DNA of 64,000 bases from Neobacillus novalis NBRC 102450 (GTDB taxonomy: Bacteria > Bacillota > Bacilli > Bacillales > Cytobacillaceae): assembly GCF_001591805.1 (NCBI RefSeq), contig NZ_BCVP01000025.1, positions 54,653 to 118,652 of the forward strand, read 5' to 3'. Under the pieces are notes generated by a model. That model saw only the letters and a list, made by a program, of their open reading frames with translations. It had not been told where the DNA came from and ran no database searches. Positions 1 to 8,838 of this stretch are shown piece after piece. Each line of letters begins with the position of its first letter. Position 1 is the first letter of the stretch. Made by a program: the position numbers and the translations under genes.

Positions 1-194
1 GCAGCCTTTTTAATTCTTGAAAACTCTTCTTTATCATAATTATTCGGTAAATCTACCCAACCAAGAAAATCAGATCCTGGCCCCTTTTTGTCGTGTAATC
101 TATTGTGAGCAACTTTCACAAATTCATCTAAATAATCAACTTCGTTCTGATTCATAAATGATAAGGCGTTAGAGTAATCGAAAGAAATAGTCAT
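1..194 (-). CDS. pgi: Glucose-6-phosphate isomerase, N-terminal part (runs off the window)
   Basis: This is the first 64 codons of phosphoglucose isomerase, which interconverts glucose-6-phosphate and fructose-6-phosphate in the cytoplasm. The translation begins [14 protein letters not shown] and continues through [11 protein letters not shown] and [12 protein letters not shown], which match the N-terminus of Bacillus Pgi as I remember it. The start at 194 is preceded by GGGAGG at a suitable distance. The gene follows tal by 75 bp on the same strand and is the last visible member of the zwf–tkt–gnd–tal operon. The reading frame is open to the window edge, so nothing can be said about the active site. 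Confidence 0.88.
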   Translation of the reverse strand, partial: MTISFDYSNALSFMNQNEVDYLDEFVKVAHNRLHDKKGPGSDFLGWVDLPNNYDKEEFSRIKKA

Positions 195-269
195 GTAAAA
201 TCCTCCCAAATTAGATGTAAAAATAGGAGCAATCAGCGATTTCACTGATTGCTATATGTCTAAAAAACC

Positions 270-938
270 CTAGTTTTTTGTCGTTTTAGCCCAATCAGCA
301 GCAAATTTCTCAATCCCTTGATCAGTTAATGGATGTTTAGTAAGCTGCTCAATAACACTGTAAGGAATCGTAGCGATATGAGCACCTGCCATCGCTACAC
401 GTGTTACATGGTCTGGGTGGCGAACGGATGCAGCAATGATTTGCGCATCTAAGTTATGAATGCGGAATAATTCTGCGATTTTACTTACTAATAGGACACC
501 ATCTTCAGAAATATCATCTAATCGGCCTAAGAATGGTGATACATATGCTGCACCTGCGCGAGCAGCTAATAGCGCTTGGTTCACCGTGAAGATAAGTGTC
601 ACATTGACCTTAACACCTTTTTTAGCAAGATAACGTGTAGTCTCTAATCCCGCAACATTCATAGGAACTTTAATAGTGATGTTTTTATCTCCGCCGTTAA
701 TTTTAATCAGCTCGTCAGCTTCTGCAATCATTTCTTCAGCTGTTACTGCGTTTGGAGTTACTTCTGCAGAAACAGATTCAACTTCTGGTACAGCTTGTAA
801 AATTTCTGCGATACGATCTTCGAATTTAACGCCTTCTTTAGCAACTAATGATGGGTTGGTTGTTACACCAGATAAAACGCCCATTTTATAGGCCTTTTGA
901 ATATCCTTTAGGTTAGCAGTGTCGATAAAAAATTTCAT
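270..938 (-). CDS. tal: Transaldolase / fructose-6-phosphate aldolase (small TalC/MipB type)
   Basis: The 222-residue protein has the length and fold signature of the small transaldolase group. It begins [10 protein letters not shown], has the GVTTNPSLV motif near residue 24, and the Schiff-base lysine lies in ITIKVPMN near residue 90. In the non-oxidative pentose phosphate pathway it moves a dihydroxyacetone unit between sugar phosphates. A GGAGG site lies 9 bp before the start. It sits 30 bp after gnd in an operon that supplies every other pentose-phosphate enzyme except ribose-5-phosphate isomerase and epimerase, so transaldolase is likelier than a dedicated F6P aldolase. A second, more divergent paralogue is at 19724–20404. 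Confidence 0.93.
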   Translation of the reverse strand: MKFFIDTANLKDIQKAYKMGVLSGVTTNPSLVAKEGVKFEDRIAEILQAVPEVESVSAEVTPNAVTAEEMIAEADELIKINGGDKNITIKVPMNVAGLETTRYLAKKGVKVNVTLIFTVNQALLAARAGAAYVSPFLGRLDDISEDGVLLVSKIAELFRIHNLDAQIIAASVRHPDHVTRVAMAGAHIATIPYSVIEQLTKHPLTDQGIEKFAADWAKTTKN

Positions 939-968
939 GAAAATATTCCTCCATTTTAATAAGAGTTT

Positions 969-1862
969 TTAGTTTTTTTCTACGGCATGTCCACCAAACT
1001 CGTTGCGAAGAGCGGCGACAACTTTTCCTGTAAATGTATCATTTTCTAGTGAACGGTTGCGCATCAACAAGGACATGGTGATAATTGGAGCGGCAACTTG
1101 GAGATCAAGTGCGGTTTCAACCGTCCATTTCCCTTCACCGGAAGAATGCATAATACCTTTGATTTGATCCAGCTTCGCATCTTTAGAAAAGGCATGTTCA
1201 GTTAATTCCATTAACCATGAGCGAATGACTGAACCGTTATTCCATACTCTTGCGACTTTTTCATAGTCGTAATCAAATTCGCTTTTTTCTAATACCTCAA
1301 ATCCTTCACCAATTGCAGCCATCATGCCATACTCAATTCCATTATGAACCATTTTAAGGAAATGGCCGCCTCCTGCTTTACCTGTAAAAATATAGCCATT
1401 TTCTACAGCAGTATCACGGAAAATAGGTTCTACAACCGCCCAAGCTTCCGGATCTCCTCCTACCATATAGTTTGCTCCATTACGAGCACCTTCCATACCG
1501 CCAGATGTTCCTGCGTCCATATAGCTAACGCCAATTTCCTTTAGTTGATTATAACGGCGGATGGATTCTTTATAATGGGAGTTCCCAGCTTCAATTACGA
1601 TATCGCCTTTTTCCAACAGCGGTGTCATTTCACTAAGAACCGAATCCACAACTGGATGTGGTACCATAATCCAAAGTACTCTCGGTTTGTCTAACGATAA
1701 GAAAAGTTCACTTAGATTAGTTGTTCCTTTCGCCCCATATTGTTGTATATCTACTACAGCATTAGGATTTAAGTCATATGCTGTAACTTGATGTTGATGA
1801 TCAATTAAGTTTTTTCCAAGATTTAACCCCATTTTACCTAAACCAATTAAGCCGACTTCCAT
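969..1862 (-). CDS. gnd: 6-phosphogluconate dehydrogenase, decarboxylating, short (about 300 aa) form
   Basis: The enzyme oxidatively decarboxylates 6-phosphogluconate to ribulose-5-phosphate. The Rossmann motif GLIGLGKMGLNLG is at the N-terminus, the substrate motif DAGTSGGMEGA near residue 120, and GGGHFLKMVHNGIEYG near 167 carries the catalytic lysine. At about 297 residues it is the short YqeC-like form, lacking the long C-terminal domain of the 468-residue GndA. Short forms are often NAD-preferring, but the sequence alone does not settle this. I chose the ATG at 1862 because AGGGG lies 8 bp before it; an upstream in-frame GTG (1871) has no spaced site. It is in the operon between tkt and tal. 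Confidence 0.92.
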   Translation of the reverse strand: MEVGLIGLGKMGLNLGKNLIDHQHQVTAYDLNPNAVVDIQQYGAKGTTNLSELFLSLDKPRVLWIMVPHPVVDSVLSEMTPLLEKGDIVIEAGNSHYKESIRRYNQLKEIGVSYMDAGTSGGMEGARNGANYMVGGDPEAWAVVEPIFRDTAVENGYIFTGKAGGGHFLKMVHNGIEYGMMAAIGEGFEVLEKSEFDYDYEKVARVWNNGSVIRSWLMELTEHAFSKDAKLDQIKGIMHSSGEGKWTVETALDLQVAAPIITMSLLMRNRSLENDTFTGKVVAALRNEFGGHAVEKN

Positions 1863-1891
1863 GTTTTTCACCCCTAATGTTATGTCTAGAT

Positions 1892-3886
1892 TTAAGAATT
1901 TAATAAACTTTTAGTTGTTTGAACAATGTTTGCTGTTGTAAATCCAAATAACTCCATTACAGCTGCTCCAGTTCCCGAAGCACCATATGTCTCGATAGAT
2001 ACAATTTTCCCTTCATGTCCTACATAACGATCCCATCCAAGAGAGATTCCCATTTCAATTGCCACTCGTTTTGTGATGGAAGAAGGTAGTACGAATTCTT
2101 TATATTGCTCTGATTGACGATTGAATAGTTCCCAACTTGGCATAGCCACAACACGTACTGAGATATTGTCTTTCTCAAGTTCTGTTTTAGCGTCGACAGC
2201 TAAAGAAACCTCGGAACCTGTGGCCAGAAGAATAACATTTGGTTCTCCATTTGTTTGAGTTAACACATATGCACCTTTTGAAAGATTATCAATATTTGCT
2301 TTTGTTTCATCAAACACCGGTAAGTTTTGCCGGCTTAAAACTAATGCAACAGGACCTTCCGTTTGATTTAAAGCGTAGCCCCACGCACTTGCTGTTTCAT
2401 TTGCATCGGTTGGACGAATGACTGTAAGTCCCGGAATGGCACGAAGAGCTGCAAGATGTTCAACTGGTTCATGGGTCGGACCGTCTTCACCTACCGCGAT
2501 TGAATCATGTGTAAATACATAAGTGATAGGAAGCTTTTGTAATGCAGCTAAACGAATAGATGGGCGTAAGTAATCATTGAAAACAAAGAATGTACTTACA
2601 AATGGTTTCACACCACCATGGAGAGCCATTCCATTACCAGCTGCCCCCATTGCATGTTCACGAACGCCAAAGTAGATGTTTCTGCCTGCATATGATTCAA
2701 CCGCGAAAGGAGCTTCCCCTTTTATATCAGTCATCGTGGACCCAGAAAGGTCTGCACTTCCTCCAAAGATTGAAGGAACTTTTTTAACAAAATGATTGAT
2801 TGCCATGCCACTAGCTACACGTGTGGAAACGGCCTTTTCAGTTGAAAAAGTTAATATATCTTTGACATCAAGCAGCACTTTTCCATCGATTGCATCTTCA
2901 AGTTCGCTTCCTAGTTGTGGATAGGCAGCTTTATAGGCTTTAAACAATTCATCCCATTTATTTTCAACTTGTACTCCATTTTGTTTCAATGCTTCAAAGT
3001 GAGCTTTTACTTCTTCCGGTACATAGAAATCTTCTTCGTATTCCCAGCCATACGCCTTTTTGGTTTCTTTTGCTTCCTCAGCTCCAAGTGGGTTACCGTG
3101 TGCTTTATTCGTTCCAGAAACTTTAGGGCTGCCAAAACCAATAATCGTTCTAACTTCGATTAATGTTGGCTGCTCTTGATTTAATTTCGCTTCTGCAATA
3201 GCTTTTGTGATTTCTTCGACATTATTTCCATCTTCTACACGCAAATACTGCCAATGAGCAGATTCAGCTCTTTTTTTAATATCTTCAGAGAATGAAAGAT
3301 TTAATTCACCGTCTAAGGAAATATCATTAGAATCATATAAGGTAATTAACTTACCTAGTTTCATATGGCCAGCCATGGACATTGCTTCATAAGAAATACC
3401 TTCTGATAAATCTCCATCTCCAACGATTGTGAAAGTATAGTGATCAACTATTGGGTATGCTTCTTTATTAAATTTCGCCGCTAAATGAGCTTCAGCCATC
3501 GCCATTCCTACAGCATTGGCAATCCCCTGTCCCAATGGGCCAGTTGTAACATCAACACCATCTGTATGACCAAATTCAGGGTGGCCAGGTGTTTTACTGT
3601 TTAATTTACGGAAGCTTTTCAAATCTTCAATAGATACATCATAGCCGCTAAGATGAAGCAAGCTATATAACATACTAGAACCATGACCAGCAGATAAAAC
3701 GAAGCGATCACGATTGAACCATTTTGAATGATTAGGATTATGTGACAAATGATTTGCCCAAAGTGCATAAGCCATTGGTGCTGCTCCCATTGGCAATCCC
3801 GGATGACCAGAGTTTGCACGGTTAATGGCATCGATTGATAAAGTACGAATCGTATTCACAGCTAAAGTTTCAATTGCTCTATTCAT
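1892..3886 (-). CDS. tkt: Transketolase
   Basis: This 664-residue thiamine-diphosphate enzyme transfers two-carbon units between pentose and hexose/tetrose phosphates. The N-terminal domain has [18 protein letters not shown] and the cofactor motif [13 protein letters not shown] near residue 156. The pyrimidine domain has [10 protein letters not shown] and [15 protein letters not shown] with the catalytic glutamate near residue 410, and [12 protein letters not shown] near 466. Length is normal for bacterial Tkt. GAGGAGG lies before the start, and only 27 bp separates it from zwf. It sits between the oxidative and non-oxidative steps of the pathway in one transcription unit. Confidence 0.97.
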   Translation of the reverse strand: MNRAIETLAVNTIRTLSIDAINRANSGHPGLPMGAAPMAYALWANHLSHNPNHSKWFNRDRFVLSAGHGSSMLYSLLHLSGYDVSIEDLKSFRKLNSKTPGHPEFGHTDGVDVTTGPLGQGIANAVGMAMAEAHLAAKFNKEAYPIVDHYTFTIVGDGDLSEGISYEAMSMAGHMKLGKLITLYDSNDISLDGELNLSFSEDIKKRAESAHWQYLRVEDGNNVEEITKAIAEAKLNQEQPTLIEVRTIIGFGSPKVSGTNKAHGNPLGAEEAKETKKAYGWEYEEDFYVPEEVKAHFEALKQNGVQVENKWDELFKAYKAAYPQLGSELEDAIDGKVLLDVKDILTFSTEKAVSTRVASGMAINHFVKKVPSIFGGSADLSGSTMTDIKGEAPFAVESYAGRNIYFGVREHAMGAAGNGMALHGGVKPFVSTFFVFNDYLRPSIRLAALQKLPITYVFTHDSIAVGEDGPTHEPVEHLAALRAIPGLTVIRPTDANETASAWGYALNQTEGPVALVLSRQNLPVFDETKANIDNLSKGAYVLTQTNGEPNVILLATGSEVSLAVDAKTELEKDNISVRVVAMPSWELFNRQSEQYKEFVLPSSITKRVAIEMGISLGWDRYVGHEGKIVSIETYGASGTGAAVMELFGFTTANIVQTTKSLLNS

Positions 3887-3913
3887 AAAATTTCCTTCCT
3901 CCTCGGAACTTGC

Positions 3914-5416
3914 TTATTGTGCTACTAATTCTTGAACGGGCTCACTTAAATCTTGTAACTTTTCATCATCGAGCCACCATTTGAATCCATCCTCCTCAAG
4001 CAATCGATGTGCTGCCGTAGGACCGTTGGTACCTGCTGGATATAAATGAAGGGGTAAGAGGTTTTCTTTAAAAGCCTCAAGGATAGGTTGTACCCACTGC
4101 CATGACAATTCTACTTCTTTCCAATGAGCAAAGAACGTGGAATCCCCACGAATAGCATCAAAAATCAATCGTTCATATGCTTCAGGTACTTCTTTTTGTT
4201 CATTTGAAAAACCAATCTTCACAGGTTCTATTTTTCCATTCTTAGGATTCCTGCTGTTTAGTTGTAAGGATACATTTTCATTAGGACCAATCTCGATCAT
4301 CAAAAGATTTGATGCCACTTTATTTGCCCAACCCTTTTGACCAGCATTTTTGAATTCAATAACAATCCGTGTAGATTTTTCAGCCATTCTTTTTCCTGTT
4401 CGAATATAGAATGGCACCCCTTGCCAAAATGGATTGTCAATCCAAAGTCTTGCTGCCACAAAGGTATCATTTTGGGAGGAAATATCAATTCCCGGTTCAT
4501 TTCGATAACTTACAACCGGCCTACCCAATATCTCGCCTGAACGATATTGACCACGAACAATATTTAAAATAACATCCTCTTTTTTTAATGGACGAACAGA
4601 TTCGATCACTTTTTTCTTTTCATTTCTGATTTCATTCTGGCTGATTTTCTTTGGCATATGCATAGCAGTCATCATCAAGATTTGCAGCATATGATTTTGA
4701 ACCATATCACGAATGGCACCTGATTGATCATAATATCCGGCACGTTCTTCAACCCCAACCGTCTCACTAGCAGTAATTTGAACATTCGCAATATGCTGGT
4801 TGCTCAATAGAGTTTGAATGACGGGATTTAAAAATTGTAAATCCCCCAAATTTTGAATCATCGACTTACCTAGGTAATGGTCAATTCGATAGATTTCATC
4901 TTCTTCAAAAACGTTGCTTAATTTTGCATTTAGCTCCCGTGCTGACTCTATATCGCGTCCAAATGGTTTTTCGATAATGAGTCGTTTCCATCCTTTTGTA
5001 GAACCTAACCCACTTTCTTTAATATTTAAGGAAATGACATCAAAGAACGCAGGTCCGACGGATAGGTAGAACATCCGATTTTCCGGAATATTTAGTTCAC
5101 TTTCACGTTGTTGAACAAGGTTTAGAAGCTTCCCATAGTCATCAACGTTTGTTGCATCTAGTTTCTGGTAACGAAATGCAGAAAGGAAAGCATCCATTTT
5201 GTCGCGGTCGTCCACAACACGCCTTGAAAATGTCTTGATTGATTGCTCGACATGATTTTCAAACTGACTATCGGACACTTCACGTCTACCAAGTCCAATA
5301 ATTGAAATCGATTGAGGCATTTTTTGATCAAGATATAAATTATATAAGGCAGGAAATATTTTTCTCTTCGCTAAATCACCTGTTGCGCCAAATAAGACGA
5401 AAGTCATTCCGTTCAT
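3914..5416 (-). CDS. zwf: Glucose-6-phosphate 1-dehydrogenase
   Basis: The roughly 500-residue protein is the NADP-linked first enzyme of the oxidative pentose phosphate pathway. It has the nucleotide motif FGATGDLAKRK at the N-terminus, EKPFGRD near residue 150, and the substrate-binding motif RIDHYLGK near 180. Length is full. I prefer the third codon (ATG near 5416): GGAGG is 7 nt upstream of it but only 1 nt from the first ATG (5422). It is the first gene of the zwf–tkt–gnd–tal–pgi operon, with a good sigma-A promoter at 5582–5610 and an MhqR-like palindrome in the leader. That would couple NADPH supply to quinone stress if the site is functional. Confidence 0.95.
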   Translation of the reverse strand: MNGMTFVLFGATGDLAKRKIFPALYNLYLDQKMPQSISIIGLGRREVSDSQFENHVEQSIKTFSRRVVDDRDKMDAFLSAFRYQKLDATNVDDYGKLLNLVQQRESELNIPENRMFYLSVGPAFFDVISLNIKESGLGSTKGWKRLIIEKPFGRDIESARELNAKLSNVFEEDEIYRIDHYLGKSMIQNLGDLQFLNPVIQTLLSNQHIANVQITASETVGVEERAGYYDQSGAIRDMVQNHMLQILMMTAMHMPKKISQNEIRNEKKKVIESVRPLKKEDVILNIVRGQYRSGEILGRPVVSYRNEPGIDISSQNDTFVAARLWIDNPFWQGVPFYIRTGKRMAEKSTRIVIEFKNAGQKGWANKVASNLLMIEIGPNENVSLQLNSRNPKNGKIEPVKIGFSNEQKEVPEAYERLIFDAIRGDSTFFAHWKEVELSWQWVQPILEAFKENLLPLHLYPAGTNGPTAAHRLLEEDGFKWWLDDEKLQDLSEPVQELVAQ

Positions 5417-5481
5417 ATTCATTCCTCCTTGCTGCTGCTTTCAATTTATTCTATCCATTGTTTCAATTTCGTTTTACTAAA

Positions 5482-5497
5482 TTCTCGAATCTGAGAT
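5482..5497. promoter_or_regulatory. MhqR-like operator in the zwf leader (candidate)
   Basis: The segment TTCTCGAATCTGAGATA resembles the MhqR operator of B. subtilis (imperfect palindrome around TATCTCGAATTCGAGATA). Its right part, GAATCTGAGATA, is identical to the box before the window's own marR gene (18111–18128). It lies between the predicted zwf promoter and the zwf start, where a bound repressor could block elongation. Function is inferred. Confidence 0.45.
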
Positions 5498-5581
5498 ATT
5501 ACTGAAAAAGAAAAGCCCCTATTGCCTCTCAAATACCAAATTACTCATAGTATTTTTGTTCCTAGGTAACTTTATGTAACC

Positions 5582-5610
5582 ATAATAATACTTTTTTATT
5601 CGTTCGTCAA
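5582..5610 (-). promoter_or_regulatory. Sigma-A promoter of the zwf operon
   Basis: On the minus strand TTGACG and TATTAT are separated by 17 bp, about 170 bp before the zwf start. This is the best promoter-like sequence in the gap between zwf and the HxlR gene. Confidence 0.6.
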
Positions 5611-5713
5611 GATATTTGTGTCTAATTTGTGAACTGGTAAATCATTGAAGTATCTACGGTGAAATCAACAAATAAAATATCCCAAAAGAATGTACTTTTG
5701 GGATTGCCTCACT

Positions 5714-6037
5714 TTATTTAATTTTCATCCATTTCATTGCCCATTGACTAATAGGTCCAAGAATTTTCGCTAATTCATTACCTTTTTTGGTTAATAGGTA
5801 TTCTGTTCTTACTGGCCTTTCAGGGATAACATGACGTAAAACGATCCCATGCTCTTCCAATTCTTTCATTCTCTCCGTTAGCACTCGCTTACTTAAATCA
5901 GGGATCATTGTATGAATTTCACTAAAGCGTTTCGGTCCACTTAATAATACATAAATAATCAGCCCTGTCCATCTTTTTCCAATTAATTCAAAAGATTTTT
6001 CAATCTCCGGACAAAGTTCTGCCTGTTCTTCTATCAA
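5714..6037 (-). CDS. HxlR-family transcriptional regulator, YodB/CatR-like
   Basis: This is a small winged-helix protein of about 107 residues with the HxlR core IGKRWTGLIIYVLLSGPKRF and KRVLTERMKELEEHGIV. A single conserved cysteine in the N-terminal LCPEIEKSF motif aligns with Cys6 of B. subtilis YodB, which senses quinones and diamide by thiol modification. A TTG at 6037 has AAGGAG 10 nt upstream, whereas the earlier GTG (6046) is only 1 nt from it, so I prefer the TTG. It is the second gene of a two-gene unit with 6080–6577. Targets are unknown; autoregulation and nearby quinone-detoxification genes are plausible. Confidence 0.85.
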   Translation of the reverse strand: MIEEQAELCPEIEKSFELIGKRWTGLIIYVLLSGPKRFSEIHTMIPDLSKRVLTERMKELEEHGIVLRHVIPERPVRTEYLLTKKGNELAKILGPISQWAMKWMKIK

Positions 6038-6079
6038 ATATCTCACTCTCCTTTTTTATTGGAATCAGAAGAAAAATTA

Positions 6080-6577
6080 TCAACAAGCTATCTTTTTCTT
6101 TTGTACAGCAATTTTAACATCTAGATTAGGAACGTTTAATAATCCTTCTAACACTGAAAGTTTTGCCTTATGTTCCTGGATTTCTATATCACTAACAACG
6201 TTTGTTTGTTTATTATTATAGATCATTTTCCTTACTAATTCCTTGAATTTTGGAGATTCAATTAATAAATAATCAATTAGTTCGATTGCAGCCTGCTTTT
6301 CCAGTTCATTCTTAACTGCAAAGATACTTTGTTGATCCGGATCAAATACAACGATAGATTGTAAATCCTCTGTAATTCTTAAACCAAAGTAGCTTTTTTT
6401 CGTTCCGTAAAATTCATTATTCCGTATCCGCATTAAATCTACGCCAACCATCATTTCATAATAAGGAATGTTCTTATTTGGATATTGAAAACCACTAAGT
6501 TCAATGTTTGAAATTTCGTCAATAAATATTTCCTTTTCAAACTTAGTTTGGATAACCTTTGATTCTATCAAGTTCAT
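6080..6577 (-). CDS. Hypothetical protein, 165 aa, co-transcribed with the HxlR regulator
   Basis: I do not recognise this family. The protein is soluble-looking, without signal peptide or membrane segment, rich in Ile, Lys and Glu, with a central IVVFDPDQQSIFAV and a helical C-terminal half ending in KKKIAC. GAGG lies 9 bp before the ATG. It is the promoter-proximal gene of a two-gene unit with the downstream regulator (42 bp apart), so it may be the main target of that regulator, perhaps a thiol- or redox-related accessory protein. This is guilt by association only. Confidence 0.6.
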   Translation of the reverse strand: MNLIESKVIQTKFEKEIFIDEISNIELSGFQYPNKNIPYYEMMVGVDLMRIRNNEFYGTKKSYFGLRITEDLQSIVVFDPDQQSIFAVKNELEKQAAIELIDYLLIESPKFKELVRKMIYNNKQTNVVSDIEIQEHKAKLSVLEGLLNVPNLDVKIAVQKKKIAC

Positions 6578-6627
6578 TATTAAGACCTCACTTTTAATTT
6601 TTCTTTATATAATAAATTATTTGAACG

Positions 6628-6698
6628 AAAAGTAACAAGTGTATAAAAAGTAACCTGATTATATATAATATTATAGTTAATTAAGGTGAATAAGTCAA
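6628..6698 (-). promoter_or_regulatory. Promoter and repeated operator of the hypothetical–HxlR unit
   Basis: On the minus strand TTGACT (6693–6698) and TATAAT (6670–6675) are 17 bp apart, a near-consensus sigma-A promoter. Just downstream of the start region, the nonamer AAAAGTAAC (plus strand) occurs twice, at 6628–6636 and 6646–6654, exactly 18 bp apart. This is a good candidate operator for the HxlR dimer encoded in the same unit. Confidence 0.6.
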
Positions 6699-6734
6699 TT
6701 ACCTAATTTTTACTGCCCTCTAGCACTATATAGA

Positions 6735-6775
6735 AAAAATCATAAACCCCTTCATGTAAATCATGAAGGGGTTAT
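6735..6775 (-). terminator. Intrinsic terminator of rpiA
   Basis: A 12-bp stem (AACCCCTTCATG and its complement) with a short loop is followed on the minus strand by a T-rich stretch. The rpiA stop codon TAA forms the base of the stem. Confidence 0.75.
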
Positions 6776-7443
6776 ACTCGTCCATTAATGATAATGTTCT
6801 TTTCTCTATTCAAGGTAATGACTTTATCGGCCATTCCAACAAAAAGTCCATTTTCGACAACACCCGGGATCAGATTCATGTTTTTCTCGAGTTCACCAGG
6901 TTGGCCAATTATGGGGAATATGCAATCAATAATATAGTTACCATTATCGGTTAAAAATGGGGCCCCCTTGTTTTGCCTTAGCTGTGGGCTACATCCAAGA
7001 TTTTGAATATGTTTCATCGTCATTTCATATCCAAAAGGCACCACTTCTACTGGAAGTGGGAATGACCCTAATTTATTCACCCTTTTATGGGGGTCGGCTA
7101 TAACGATAAAAGATTTAGCTGCTTTTGCGATAATTTTCTCTCTTAAAAGGGCACCACCTCCTCCTTTAATGAGATTAAAATCATCATCAACTTCATCTGC
7201 ACCATCGATTGCTAAATCAATTTGTTCAATTTCATTAAACGTAACAAGTGGGATTCCTACTTCTTTTGCCAATTTCTCCGTTTGGATTGAAGTTGGAATC
7301 CCTTTAATAGATAGTCCCTCTTCAACCAGTTTTCCAAGCTTAGATATGGTATGAAATACAGTAGACCCCGTTCCAAGTCCAACGACCATACCATCTTTCA
7401 CGTATTCTACAGCCTTTTCTCCAACCACTTTTTTATCATTCAA
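6772..7443 (-). CDS. rpiA: Ribose-5-phosphate isomerase A
   Basis: The 223-residue enzyme interconverts ribose-5-phosphate and ribulose-5-phosphate. Visible motifs are VVGLGTGSTVFHTI near residue 20, LAIDGADEVDDDFNLIKGGGGALLREKIIAKAA around 77–109, and IADPHKRVNKLG near 116. These include the phosphate loop and the catalytic Asp and Lys residues of the family. Translation starts at a TTG with GGAGG 8 nt upstream; an overlapping ATG is out of frame. It is a separate unit from the zwf operon but complements it: with it, only the epimerase is missing from this neighbourhood. Confidence 0.95.
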   Translation of the reverse strand: MNDKKVVGEKAVEYVKDGMVVGLGTGSTVFHTISKLGKLVEEGLSIKGIPTSIQTEKLAKEVGIPLVTFNEIEQIDLAIDGADEVDDDFNLIKGGGGALLREKIIAKAAKSFIVIADPHKRVNKLGSFPLPVEVVPFGYEMTMKHIQNLGCSPQLRQNKGAPFLTDNGNYIIDCIFPIIGQPGELEKNMNLIPGVVENGLFVGMADKVITLNREKNIIINGRV

Positions 7444-7470
7444 GGATTTTTACCTCCTTTTTTTGTACCA

Positions 7471-8796
7471 TTAATGCACATTGAATTCATCTAGTATCAT
7501 TTCCTCGGTCTGAGGCATAGTTAGACCGAGGTGCCAGCAGCCCATCCCCGCTAATCCATATTGTCGAATAACACGGAGTTTAACAAGCAAGCTTCGCGGG
7601 TCTTCAAACCACACTTCATGTAACTTTCCTTTATTATCAACATAACGAAACGATGGGGCAGCAGCATTTTCATCATAGTGAATCGGACTTTGATATCCAG
7701 TATATAAATCAATCGCATGTTGGGTCGAATAAGCAGAGCCAGAACGCTTATTACTTCCTATTACCCAATCATACGCATATTGTGGAATTCCCAACATCAG
7801 CTTTGATCTATCAACAACTGAGACAGCATAATCCAGAGTGGCTCTGACTCTGTCTATTGGGGCAATTGGACCAGAAGGACCTCCAGGCCAATGCCAATCA
7901 TATGTCATCAAGAACATTTTATCCAGAAATTTCCCCAGCGTTTTGTAATCATAAGCTGTGGAATAGGATGGGACCCGATCTCCTTCTTTTGGCGGAACGG
8001 CCATCATAACTTCCATTCCTGCTGGATGAAGCTTTGCAGCTAATTCTTTAATAAACAAATTGAGGTTATCTCGATCTTGCGTTTTCACCTGTTCAAAGTC
8101 AACGACAATCCCTTTGTAATCATGACTATCCAATAGGGAATAAATATTATTAACCAGCTTTTTCCTTAACCAAGGCGTACTTATTAATCGATGAGTAAGA
8201 TTTGGATCAAACCCTTTTTCGCTTAAATTTGTAATTGTAGCATATGGTGAGAGATTCTCTTTCCAAGCAATCTTATGTGCTTGGTTTTCAGGTGTTTCAA
8301 TGATGTTGCCTTGTTCATCGGAACGATACTCAAACACGAAAATACTTGAAAGGGTCTTTTTATAATTATTCAGCATCCAAGCGTTGGTATTCTTATCTTT
8401 TGGAACAAAATAGGTTCCGGTCCATACATTCATTTTTGGAGGGCGAGGAATACTTAATTTCTGGCCGGGCACAATGACACGACTGTTTAAATGATTTTGT
8501 TGCATTAATGTTTCTTCGCTAATGGCATGACGATTAGCAATCGCCCAAATACTGTCACCCGCTTGTACAAAATAAGTTGAACCAGGTATCAACATCGCCT
8601 GGCCAAGGACTAATTGGCTATTCTTAGCTAAACCATTTAGTTTAGCAAGTTCATCACTATCAATTTTGTATTGTTTTGATATTTTGGTTAGGCTATCTCC
8701 TGACTTCACTTCATGGATGACTTGAGCGTAAGTCAATATAGGAGTCATTACTACCATATAAGCCGCAATCATCAATATCAATAAATTCTTAGCCAT
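7471..8796 (-). CDS. LysM-domain glycosyl hydrolase family 18 protein, YdhD-like spore glycosylase
   Basis: The 441-residue protein has an N-terminal signal or anchor segment (about residues 3–24). Two LysM repeats follow (roughly 27–70 and 73–117, each with a G/A-DS and QxL pattern), then a GH18 barrel. The catalytic motif appears as GIVVDFEQV near residue 230, with FLMTYDWHWPGGPSGP near 295. Length and architecture match B. subtilis YdhD and the SleL/YaaH group, which cleave cortex peptidoglycan or sit in the spore coat. It precedes rpiA by 27 bp and follows cdaS, another sporulation-linked gene. Confidence 0.88.
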   Translation of the reverse strand: MAKNLLILMIAAYMVVMTPILTYAQVIHEVKSGDSLTKISKQYKIDSDELAKLNGLAKNSQLVLGQAMLIPGSTYFVQAGDSIWAIANRHAISEETLMQQNHLNSRVIVPGQKLSIPRPPKMNVWTGTYFVPKDKNTNAWMLNNYKKTLSSIFVFEYRSDEQGNIIETPENQAHKIAWKENLSPYATITNLSEKGFDPNLTHRLISTPWLRKKLVNNIYSLLDSHDYKGIVVDFEQVKTQDRDNLNLFIKELAAKLHPAGMEVMMAVPPKEGDRVPSYSTAYDYKTLGKFLDKMFLMTYDWHWPGGPSGPIAPIDRVRATLDYAVSVVDRSKLMLGIPQYAYDWVIGSNKRSGSAYSTQHAIDLYTGYQSPIHYDENAAAPSFRYVDNKGKLHEVWFEDPRSLLVKLRVIRQYGLAGMGCWHLGLTMPQTEEMILDEFNVH

Positions 8797-8838
8797 AAAT
8801 ATCCCCCTGGAAAATTTTTCTCAACCCTTTTAGATACT

